A stretch of DNA of 41,714 bases. Origin: Streptomyces sp. XY006 (lineage in GTDB: Bacteria > Actinomycetota > Actinomycetes > Streptomycetales > Streptomycetaceae). How positions within the stretch are numbered: position 1 is the first letter of the stretch; each line of letters begins with the position of its first letter. The stretch spans positions 1 to 41,714 of the forward strand of contig NZ_NOKT01000046.1 in the NCBI RefSeq assembly GCF_002237655.1, given 5' to 3'. Both the position numbers and the translations under genes were made by a program. Positions 35,404 to 41,714 of the stretch are shown piece by piece. The notes beneath the pieces were generated by a model. It was not told the origin of the DNA, did not search any database, and was given only the letters and a program-made list of their open reading frames with translations.

Positions 35404-37107
35404 ATGACTGAGTATGGCCGGGGCCAAGGCTCCGAACCGTGGCATCCGGAGGACCCGTTGTACGGGGACGGCGGATGGGATGGTCAGCAGGCCCATCAGG
35501 GTCAGCAGTCCGCCTACGGCGGCCAGCCGCAGCACTACCCGCAGCAGCCGCAGCAGCCGCAGTACGGCGACTGGGGCACCGGTGAGCAGGGCGGATACGG
35601 TCACGCGCAGCAGCAGTACCCGTACGACCCGCAGCAGTACGCGCCCCAGCCGCACGGTCATCAGCAGTACCCCGGGCAGCAGGGCCACGGCCACCCGCAC
35701 GACCAGGGCTACCACCAGCAGCAGTACGGCGACGGCGGCTGGTCCAACGATCCCCACCAGCACGTCTCCTACCCCGGAGACCCGTCCGACCCCTACGGGC
35801 AGCAGCAGGCCGGGGCGTACGACGAGGGCCGGCAGGACTACTACGGGACGCCCGAGGCCTATCCGCCGCCCGGCCGCCGGCAGGCCGAGCCCGAGCCGGA
35901 GACCGACTGGGACCCGGGCCCCGACCAGGGCGAACACGCGTTCTTCGCGGGCGGCGACGACGAGGACGACGACGAGCCGGGAAACCGCCGCGGGCGCGAC
36001 GACCAGCGGGGACGCGGCGGCAAACCCAAGAAGCGCCGCAACGGCATGGCCTGCCTGCTGGTCGTCGTGGTGCTCGGCGGCGGCCTGGCCGGCGTGAGCT
36101 ACGTCGGCTACCAGTTCTTCCAGGATCGTTTCGGCGACGCCCCGGACTTCGCGGGCGACGGCAGCGGCCAGGAGGTGTCCGTCGAGATCCCCGAGGGCTC
36201 CGACGGCTATGCCATCGGCCGGGCGCTGAAGGCCGCCGGTGTCGTCAAGAGCGTCGACGCCTTCGTCTCGGCCCAGGCCGGCAACCCCGACGGCCGGAAC
36301 ATCCAGGCCGGCGTGTACACGCTGCAGAAGCAAATGTCGGCCGAGAGCGCGGTCGAACTGATGCTCAGCCCCGAGAGCCGCGACAACCTGATCATCGCCG
36401 AGGGCAAGCGCAACGTCGACATCTACCGGCTCATCGACAAGCGGCTGAAGGTCAAGGAGGGCACCACCGCCGCCGTCGCCAAGAAGGATCACGCCAAGCT
36501 CGGTCTGCCCGAGTGGGCACGGAACCACCCGGACGTCAAGGACCCGCTGGAGGGCTTCCTCTTCCCCTCCAGCTACGGCGTGAGCGAGGGCCAGAAGCCC
36601 GCCGACGTCCTCAAGCAGATGGTCCAGCGGGCCACCCGCACCTACGAGAAGCTCGGCGTCGAGAAGAAGGCCGAGAGCCTCGGGCTCGAGAACCCCTGGC
36701 AGCTGGTCACCGCCGCCAGCCTCGTCCAGGCCGAGGGCACCAGCCACAGCGACTTCCGCAAGATGGCCGAGGTCGTCTACAACCGTATGAAGCCCGGCAA
36801 TCCGCAGACCAACGGCATGCTGGAATTCGACTCCACGTACAACTACATCAAGAACCAGAGCAAGATCGACCTGAGCCTGAGCGAGCTGCGGAACTACGAC
36901 AACCCGTACAACACGTACTTCCACAAGGGCCTGCCGCCCGGTCCGATCGACAACCCGGGCGAGGACGCCATCAAGGGCGCCCTGAACCCGACGGACGACG
37001 GCTGGTACTACTTCATCTCGCTGGACGGCAAGACGAGCAAGTTCACGAAGACGAACGCCGACCACCAGAAGCTGGTCGACCAGTTCAACGCCTCGCGGAA
37101 CAACTGA
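35404..37107 (+). CDS. mltG: Endolytic murein transglycosylase MltG
   Basis: A 567-residue membrane enzyme that cuts nascent glycan strands. The first 214 residues are a cytoplasmic low-complexity region rich in Gln, Tyr, Gly, Pro and His, ending with an acidic patch (DDEDDDE) and a basic patch (KPKKRR) before the membrane segment at about 215-238. The external YceG domain follows, with the likely catalytic glutamate E444 in AASLVQAEGT and the conserved GLPPGPIDNPG and WYYFI segments. Gram-negative MltG is about 340 residues, so the extra length is the N-terminal region. The ATG follows AGGGGA. aroE starts 11 bp after the stop. Confidence 0.93.
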   Translation: MTEYGRGQGSEPWHPEDPLYGDGGWDGQQAHQGQQSAYGGQPQHYPQQPQQPQYGDWGTGEQGGYGHAQQQYPYDPQQYAPQPHGHQQYPGQQGHGHPHDQGYHQQQYGDGGWSNDPHQHVSYPGDPSDPYGQQQAGAYDEGRQDYYGTPEAYPPPGRRQAEPEPETDWDPGPDQGEHAFFAGGDDEDDDEPGNRRGRDDQRGRGGKPKKRRNGMACLLVVVVLGGGLAGVSYVGYQFFQDRFGDAPDFAGDGSGQEVSVEIPEGSDGYAIGRALKAAGVVKSVDAFVSAQAGNPDGRNIQAGVYTLQKQMSAESAVELMLSPESRDNLIIAEGKRNVDIYRLIDKRLKVKEGTTAAVAKKDHAKLGLPEWARNHPDVKDPLEGFLFPSSYGVSEGQKPADVLKQMVQRATRTYEKLGVEKKAESLGLENPWQLVTAASLVQAEGTSHSDFRKMAEVVYNRMKPGNPQTNGMLEFDSTYNYIKNQSKIDLSLSELRNYDNPYNTYFHKGLPPGPIDNPGEDAIKGALNPTDDGWYYFISLDGKTSKFTKTNADHQKLVDQFNASRNN

Positions 37108-37118
37108 GGAACCCTTCG

Positions 37119-37946
37119 ATGGCCACATCACGCCGTGCCGCCGTACTCGGCTCCCCGATCGCCCACTCGCTCTCCCCGGTCCTGCACCGCACGGCCTACC
37201 GGGAACTGGGACTGGAGGGCTGGAGCTACGACCGGTTCGAGGTCGACGAGGCGGGCCTGCCCGGCTTCTTCGACACGCTCGGCTCCGAGTGGGCGGGGCT
37301 GTCGCTGACCATGCCGCTGAAGCGGGCCGTGATCCCGCTGCTCGACGGCATCAGTGAGACCGCGGCGTCGGTCGACGCCGTCAACACCGTCGTCCTCACC
37401 GAGGACGGCCGCCGGACCGGCGACAACACCGACATCCCCGGCATGGTCGCGGCCCTGCGCGAGCACGGCATCGACAAGGTCGAGGCCGCCGCGATCCTCG
37501 GCGCCGGCGCGACCGCCTCGTCCGCGCTGGCCGCGCTGGCCCGCGTCTGCCCCGGTGAGATCACCGTGTACGTGCGCAGCGAGGCCCGTGCCGCCGAGAT
37601 GCGCCGCTGGGCCGAGCGGCTGGACGTGGCGGTGCGCATCGCCGACTGGGCGGACGCCGAGCGGGCCCTGCGCGCCCCGCTGGTGATCAGCACCACGCCG
37701 GCCGGCGTCACCGACGCCCTCGCCCGGTCGGTGCCGGAGCGCCCCGCGGCCCTCTTCGACGTGCTCTACGACCCCTGGCCCACCGTCCTCGCCGCCCGCT
37801 GGTCGGCCTACGGCGGCGCCGTCGTCAGCGGCCTCGACCTGCTGGTGCACCAGGCCGTGCTCCAGGTCGAGCAGATGACGGGGCTGGCCCCGGCGCCGCT
37901 GGACGCCATGCGAAAAGCGGGGGAGCGCGCTCTCGTGGACCGCTAA
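37119..37946 (+). CDS. aroE: Shikimate dehydrogenase
   Basis: A 275-residue enzyme that reduces 3-dehydroshikimate to shikimate with NADPH. The substrate-binding SLSP segment is at about 19-22 and the catalytic pair is K68 (TMPLKRAV) and D105 (GDNTDIPG). The nucleotide-binding loop is LGAGATASSAL. GAGGA (37106-37110) at the mltG stop is 8 nt before the ATG. It lies in the mltG transcription unit, apart from aroC-aroK-aroB, from which one gene separates it. Confidence 0.95.
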   Translation: MATSRRAAVLGSPIAHSLSPVLHRTAYRELGLEGWSYDRFEVDEAGLPGFFDTLGSEWAGLSLTMPLKRAVIPLLDGISETAASVDAVNTVVLTEDGRRTGDNTDIPGMVAALREHGIDKVEAAAILGAGATASSALAALARVCPGEITVYVRSEARAAEMRRWAERLDVAVRIADWADAERALRAPLVISTTPAGVTDALARSVPERPAALFDVLYDPWPTVLAARWSAYGGAVVSGLDLLVHQAVLQVEQMTGLAPAPLDAMRKAGERALVDR

Positions 37947-37956
37947 GATCCGCTCT

Positions 37957-37979
37957 CGGTTCCGCAGGGGGCGGAACCG
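37957..37979 (+). terminator. Hairpin between aroE and the small membrane gene
   Basis: A perfect 9-bp inverted repeat (37957-37965 with 37971-37979) with a 5-nt loop lies 10 bp after aroE and 1 bp before GGAGGG. It may end the aroE transcript or shape the leader of the next gene; TAAGAT at 37944-37949 could be a -10 box for the latter. Confidence 0.4.
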
Positions 37980-37997
37980 GGGAGGGATCACCGCATC

Positions 37998-38402
37998 ATG
38001 TCCGCAGGTCTGCCGCAGGCGTCCGTCAAGTCCCAGATATTCGAGTCCGTGCTGGGCTTCCTGCCCGACTGGGTGCAGATCACGGTGCTCGCCCTGATCG
38101 TGCTCGCCGTCGTCGCCTCCTGGGTCGTCAAGATCAAGCGGAAGATCGCCTATCGGCGCGCCGTCCGCAGCGGGCAGCCCGTCCACGCCGCGGCGCAGTA
38201 CGGGCAGGGCCGGGGCGCCGACTACCTGGGCGACTACGCGCCGCAGCCCGCGGGGCAGCAGGGCAGCGGTGCCGACCACCTGGGCGCCTACGCCCCGCAG
38301 CAGGCGCAGCCCGCCGCCCAGCCGAGCGGGGCGGACTTCCTCGGGGCGTACGCCCCGCAGCAGCAGCGGACCGACGGTCCGGCCGCGGGCTCGTCCGCCT
38401 GA
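37998..38402 (+). CDS. Small membrane protein with GAD-LG-YAPQ repeats
   Basis: A 134-residue protein that I cannot assign. It has one membrane segment at about 26-44 followed by a basic stop-transfer region (KIKRKIAYRRAVR), which predicts a cytoplasmic tail. The tail contains three copies of an 11-residue motif, GADYLGDYAPQ (73-83), GADHLGAYAPQ (91-101) and GADFLGAYAPQ (111-121), joined by Gln/Pro/Ala linkers. GGAGGG (37981-37986) is 11 nt before the ATG. It lies between aroE and aroC. The repeats could be protein-binding short motifs; that is inference. Confidence 0.85.
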   Translation: MSAGLPQASVKSQIFESVLGFLPDWVQITVLALIVLAVVASWVVKIKRKIAYRRAVRSGQPVHAAAQYGQGRGADYLGDYAPQPAGQQGSGADHLGAYAPQQAQPAAQPSGADFLGAYAPQQQRTDGPAAGSSA

Positions 38403-38485
38403 TGGACCGGCGGCCGGACACCGGGTCCGGACGTGGGAGGATCGGAGACGGCGGACCGGGGCCGCGCACCCGGTCGGGCCGTCGC

Positions 38486-38507
38486 CGTACGCGAGGACGT
38501 GCGTACG
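38486..38507 (+). promoter_or_regulatory. Inverted repeat upstream of aroC
   Basis: A perfect 7-bp inverted repeat CGTACGC/GCGTACG with an 8-bp centre lies 37 bp before the aroC start in a 142-bp gap. It may be an operator or a leader hairpin. Confidence 0.3.
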
Positions 38508-38544
38508 CAGGGCAGTACCGGGGCGCGAGCATGGAGGAGCACCG

Positions 38545-39729
38545 TTGAGCAGGTTGCGCTGGCTGACCGCGGGAGAGTCCCACGGTCCCGCACTCGTCGC
38601 GACGCTGGAGGGTCTTCCCGCCGGCGTGCCGATCACCACGGACATGGTGGCGGACCATCTCGCGAGGCGGCGGCTGGGCTACGGCCGCGGTGCCCGGATG
38701 AAGTTCGAGCGGGACGAGGTCACCTTCCTGGGCGGGGTCCGGCACGGCCTGACGCTGGGCTCCCCGGTGGCGATCATGGTGGGCAACACGGAGTGGCCCA
38801 AGTGGGAGCAGGTCATGGCGGCCGATCCGGTCGACCCGGAGGTGCTGGCGGGGCTGGCCCGTAACGCCCCGCTGACCCGGCCGCGTCCCGGCCACGCCGA
38901 TCTGGCGGGCATGCAGAAGTACGGCTTCGACGAGGCCCGGCCGATCCTGGAGCGGGCCTCGGCGCGGGAGACCGCGGCCCGGGTGGCGCTGGGCGCGGTG
39001 GCCCGGTCGTACCTGAAGGAGACCACCGGCGTCGAGATCGTCTCGCATGTGGTGGAGCTGGCGGCGGCGAAGGCCCCCAAGGGTGTCTACCCGACCCCGG
39101 ACGATGTGGAGCGGCTGGACGCGGACCCGGTGCGCTGTCTGGACGCGGACGCCTCCAAGGCGATGGTCGCCGAGATCGACCAGGCCCACAAGGACGGCGA
39201 CACCCTCGGCGGCGTGGTGGAGATCCTGGCCTACGGCGTACCGGTGGGTCTGGGTTCGCATGTGCACTGGGACCGCAAGCTCGACGCCCGGCTCGCGGGC
39301 GCCCTTATGGGCATCCAGGCCATCAAGGGCGTCGAGATCGGCGACGGCTTCGAGCTGGCCCGCGTCCCCGGCTCCAAGGCGCACGACGAGATCGTGAAGA
39401 CCGACGAGGGCATCCGCCGCACCTCCGGCCGTTCCGGCGGCACCGAGGGCGGTCTGACCACCGGCGAACTGCTGCGGGTGCGTGCCGCGATGAAGCCCAT
39501 CGCGACCGTGCCGCGCGCCCTGCAGACCGTCGACGTCACCACCGGCGAGGCCGCGCAGGCCCACCACCAGCGCTCCGACGTCTCCGCCGTTCCGGCCGCC
39601 GGCATCGTCGCCGAGGCCATGGTCGCGCTGGTCCTCGCCGACGCGGTGGCGGAGAAGTTCGGTGGTGACAGCGTGGCCGAGACCCGCCGCAACGTCACCT
39701 CCTACCTCGACCACCTCGCCATCCGATGA
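38545..39729 (+). CDS. aroC: Chorismate synthase
   Basis: A 394-residue FMN-dependent enzyme that makes chorismate from EPSP, the last step of the shikimate pathway. Typical blocks are the N-terminal LTAGESHGPAL, the RRRLGYGRGARMKFERD segment, the RPGHADLAG region, and SGRSGGTEGGLTTGE, which contributes to FMN binding. The TTG start is chosen because GGAGGAG (38533-38539) lies 5 nt upstream and the family begins with this LRWLTAGESHG sequence; the frame is open far upstream. The stop overlaps the aroK start. Confidence 0.96.
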   Translation: MSRLRWLTAGESHGPALVATLEGLPAGVPITTDMVADHLARRRLGYGRGARMKFERDEVTFLGGVRHGLTLGSPVAIMVGNTEWPKWEQVMAADPVDPEVLAGLARNAPLTRPRPGHADLAGMQKYGFDEARPILERASARETAARVALGAVARSYLKETTGVEIVSHVVELAAAKAPKGVYPTPDDVERLDADPVRCLDADASKAMVAEIDQAHKDGDTLGGVVEILAYGVPVGLGSHVHWDRKLDARLAGALMGIQAIKGVEIGDGFELARVPGSKAHDEIVKTDEGIRRTSGRSGGTEGGLTTGELLRVRAAMKPIATVPRALQTVDVTTGEAAQAHHQRSDVSAVPAAGIVAEAMVALVLADAVAEKFGGDSVAETRRNVTSYLDHLAIR

Positions 39730-40241
39730 GCGGCCCGCTGGTCGTGCTGGTGGGCCCGATGGGCGTGGGCAAGTCCACCGTCGGACGGCTGCTGGCCGAA
39801 CGGCTCGGCGTCTCCTACCGGGACACCGACGACGACATCGTCGCCGAGCAGGGCCGGACCATCGCCGAGATCTTCGTCGACGAGGGCGAGGCAGCCTTCC
39901 GCGCCGTCGAGAAGGCGGCCGTGCACCGGGCGCTCGCCGAGCACGACGGCGTACTCGCCCTCGGCGGCGGCGCGATCCTCGACGCCGGCACACGCGCCCG
40001 GCTCGCCGGACAGCGCGTGGCGTACCTGTCGATGGACGTCGAGGAGGCGGTCAAGCGCACCGGCCTCAACGCGGCCCGCCCCCTGCTCGCGGTCAATCCG
40101 CGCAAGCAGTGGCGCGAACTGATGGAGGCCCGCCGGCACCTCTACGAAGAGGTCGCCACGGTCGTCGTGGCCACCGACGGCCGCACGCCCGAAGAAGTGA
40201 CGCAAGTCGCCCTCGACGCACTGGAGTTGAAGGAAGCATGA
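39726..40241 (+). CDS. aroK: Shikimate kinase
   Basis: A 171-residue P-loop kinase that phosphorylates shikimate. Walker A is GPMGVGKST with K16. The substrate-binding RDTDDDI motif is at about 33-39 and the LGGGA motif follows near 79-83. A lid region (KRTGLNAARPLL) carries the usual arginines. The ATG overlaps the aroC stop, and its own stop overlaps aroB, so aroC-aroK-aroB are translationally coupled. Confidence 0.96.
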   Translation: MSGPLVVLVGPMGVGKSTVGRLLAERLGVSYRDTDDDIVAEQGRTIAEIFVDEGEAAFRAVEKAAVHRALAEHDGVLALGGGAILDAGTRARLAGQRVAYLSMDVEEAVKRTGLNAARPLLAVNPRKQWRELMEARRHLYEEVATVVVATDGRTPEEVTQVALDALELKEA

Positions 40242-41329
40242 GCGAGGCAGTGACGCGGATCCAGGTCGGCGGCACCGCGGGCACCGACCCCTACGAGGTC
40301 CTGGTGGGCCGCCGACTCCTCGGCGAACTCGGCGGACTGATCGGCGGCAAGGCCAAGCGGGTCGCCATAGTCCACCCCGAGGCCCTGGCCGAGACCGGCG
40401 AGGCGCTCCGCGCCGACCTGGCCGAGCAGGGCTTCGAGGCCGTCGCCATCCAGGTGCCCAACGCGGAGGAGGCCAAGACCGCGGAGGTCGCCGCCTACTG
40501 CTGGAAGGCGCTCGGCCAGTCCGGCTTCACACGCACCGACGTCATCGTCGGCGTCGGCGGCGGCGCCACCACGGACCTCGCCGGCTTCGTGGCCGCGACC
40601 TGGCTGCGCGGCGTGCGCTGGATCGCCATCCCGACCACCGTGCTCGCCATGGTCGACGCGGCCGTCGGCGGCAAGACCGGCATCAACACCGCCGAGGGCA
40701 AGAACCTCGTCGGCGCCTTCCACCCGCCCTCCGGTGTGCTCTGCGACCTGGCCGCGCTGGACTCCCTCCCGGTCAACGACTACGTCTCCGGGCTCGCCGA
40801 GGTCATCAAGGCCGGCTTCATCGCCGACCCGGTCATCCTCGACCTCATCGAGTCCGACCCGCAGGCCGCCCGCACTCCGGAGGGCCCGCACACCGCCGAA
40901 CTCATCGAGCGCTCCATCCGGGTCAAGGCCGACGTCGTCTCGTCGGACCTGAAGGAATCGGGCCTGCGCGAGATCCTCAACTACGGCCACACGCTCGGTC
41001 ACGCCATCGAGAAGAACGAGCGCTACAAGTGGCGCCACGGCGCGGCGGTCTCGGTCGGCATGCACTTCGCCGCCGAACTCGGCCGCCTGGCGGGCCGGCT
41101 GGACGACGCCACGGCCGACCGCCACCGCACGATCCTCGAATCGGTCGGGCTGCCCCTGCACTACCGCCACGACCAGTGGCCCAAGCTGCTGGAGACCATG
41201 AAGGTCGACAAGAAGTCCCGCGGCGACCTGCTGCGCTTCATCGTCCTCGACGGTCTGGCCAAGCCCACCGTCCTGGAGGGACCCGACCCGGCCGTGCTGC
41301 TCGCCGCGTACGGCGAAGTCGGCCAGTAA
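40238..41329 (+). CDS. aroB: 3-dehydroquinate synthase
   Basis: A 363-residue NAD- and metal-dependent enzyme that forms the first carbocycle of the shikimate pathway. The cofactor loop VGGGATTDLAGFVAA, the IPTTVLAMVDAAVGGKTGIN segment, and the metal-binding histidines in LNYGHTLGHAIE are all present. GAAGGA lies about 5 nt before the ATG, which overlaps the aroK stop. It is the last gene of the aro operon here, and a terminator follows. Confidence 0.97.
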   Translation: MSEAVTRIQVGGTAGTDPYEVLVGRRLLGELGGLIGGKAKRVAIVHPEALAETGEALRADLAEQGFEAVAIQVPNAEEAKTAEVAAYCWKALGQSGFTRTDVIVGVGGGATTDLAGFVAATWLRGVRWIAIPTTVLAMVDAAVGGKTGINTAEGKNLVGAFHPPSGVLCDLAALDSLPVNDYVSGLAEVIKAGFIADPVILDLIESDPQAARTPEGPHTAELIERSIRVKADVVSSDLKESGLREILNYGHTLGHAIEKNERYKWRHGAAVSVGMHFAAELGRLAGRLDDATADRHRTILESVGLPLHYRHDQWPKLLETMKVDKKSRGDLLRFIVLDGLAKPTVLEGPDPAVLLAAYGEVGQ

Positions 41330-41381
41330 GTCCCCCGGCGCGCCTTCCGCCCGAAATCGCCTTACGGGCCGGGCACTTCGG

Positions 41382-41421
41382 ACCGCCCCCGGCCGTTCAC
41401 ACATCGACGACCGGGGGCGGT
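41382..41421 (+). terminator. Terminator hairpin after aroB
   Basis: A perfect 11-bp inverted repeat (41382-41392 with 41411-41421) with an 18-nt loop lies 52 bp after aroB. A second, 7-bp hairpin follows at 41434-41440 with 41448-41454. TACCGT (41421-41426) between them could be a -10 box for the next gene. Confidence 0.5.
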
Positions 41422-41492
41422 ACCGTTCGGTAGCAGCGGGTTCCGCCCCCGCTGTCAGCGCCCATCGCCTGTACGAGACGGAGTGGCACCGG

Positions 41493-41714
41493 ATGCAGCA
41501 CGCAGTGGGTTCTCCGCTGCCGCAGCCCCCTCAGCCGGGGCACGGACCGGCCGGCGGCTGGTCACCGGCCGCACACCACCCGGGTCCGCACCCCCCGGGC
41601 GCGCACCAGGGCTCCGCGCCCGTGCCCCCGCCGCCCCCGGCCCCGGGGTATCCCGCGCCCCCGCCCGGCCCGGCCGCGCCACCACCGCATGCCGCGCCCC
41701 CGCCCGGCCCGGCC
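41493..41714 (+). CDS. Proline-rich protein, 3' end outside window
   Basis: The frame opens at ATG 41493, with GGAG (41480-41483) 9 nt upstream, and runs without a stop through the last base (74 codons). The visible part is a disordered Pro/Gly/Ala/His-rich sequence with PPPG and HPPG repeats and no folded domain. In Streptomyces such N-termini often precede a catalytic or DNA-binding domain, but nothing here tells which. The partial codons use the same G/C third positions as the neighbours, which supports real coding. Confidence 0.7.
   Translation, partial: MQHAVGSPLPQPPQPGHGPAGGWSPAAHHPGPHPPGAHQGSAPVPPPPPAPGYPAPPPGPAAPPPHAAPPPGPA

Overview
The window is a stretch of core chromosome from a high-GC actinobacterium, almost certainly Streptomyces or a close relative. 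The evidence is a base composition around 70% G+C or higher, codon third positions that are nearly all G or C, frequent GTG and TTG starts, apparent leaderless genes, and no in-frame TTA codon that I could see in any gene. The gene order matches the conserved actinobacterial block, also known from mycobacteria, that runs from thrS to aroB.

Layout. Positions 1-10694 hold the 3' part of an unknown gene, thrS, a HIT-family nucleotide hydrolase/phosphorylase, and a minus-strand pair (an unknown membrane protein and an EF-G2-type elongation factor). These are followed by an overlapping three-gene operon for the first steps of phosphatidylinositol mannoside synthesis: pgsA, an acyltransferase and pimA. 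Positions 10695-11215 are a gene-free stretch built largely of degenerate tandem repeats. Positions 11216-16572 hold a LemA-like membrane protein, the PLP synthase pair pdxS-pdxT, yebC, and the Holliday-junction operon ruvC-ruvA-ruvB. Positions 16642-20873 form the yajC-secD-secF-apt transcription unit with a good promoter and terminator. Positions 20914-23569 hold a bifunctional (p)ppGpp synthetase/hydrolase behind a perfect inverted repeat. It ends at a bidirectional terminator shared with a minus-strand pair (a DUF349 protein and a membrane-anchored cyclophilin). Positions 25901-30234 hold an MBL-fold hydrolase, hisS, a VKOR-family oxidoreductase and rarA. Positions 30243-31220 are the monocistronic rpsD with a long, apparently folded leader. 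Positions 31327-37946 form a tight run: a DUF948 protein, a small hypothetical gene, alaS, ruvX, mltG and aroE. Positions 37998-41329 hold a small repeat-tailed membrane protein and then aroC-aroK-aroB with start/stop overlaps. The window closes in the proline-rich N-terminus of a further gene.

Together the genes supply translation (ThrRS, HisRS, AlaRS, S4, YebC, EF-G2), protein export and redox folding (YajC/SecDF, cyclophilin, VKOR), recombination and replication-fork repair (RuvABC, RarA, RuvX), envelope biogenesis (PgsA, acyltransferase, PimA, MltG), the stringent response with purine salvage (Rel, Apt), and cofactor and aromatic precursors (PdxST, AroE/C/K/B).

I found no phage, insertion sequence, CRISPR array, tRNA, rRNA or biosynthetic cluster. 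I do not see a clearly new multi-gene system. The best leads are regulatory or lineage-specific: the tandem repeat array, the rpsD leader, the palindrome before relA, EF-G2 with a degenerate guanine-recognition motif beside an unknown membrane protein, and the small proteins with LemA-like or GAD-LG-YAPQ repeat features.
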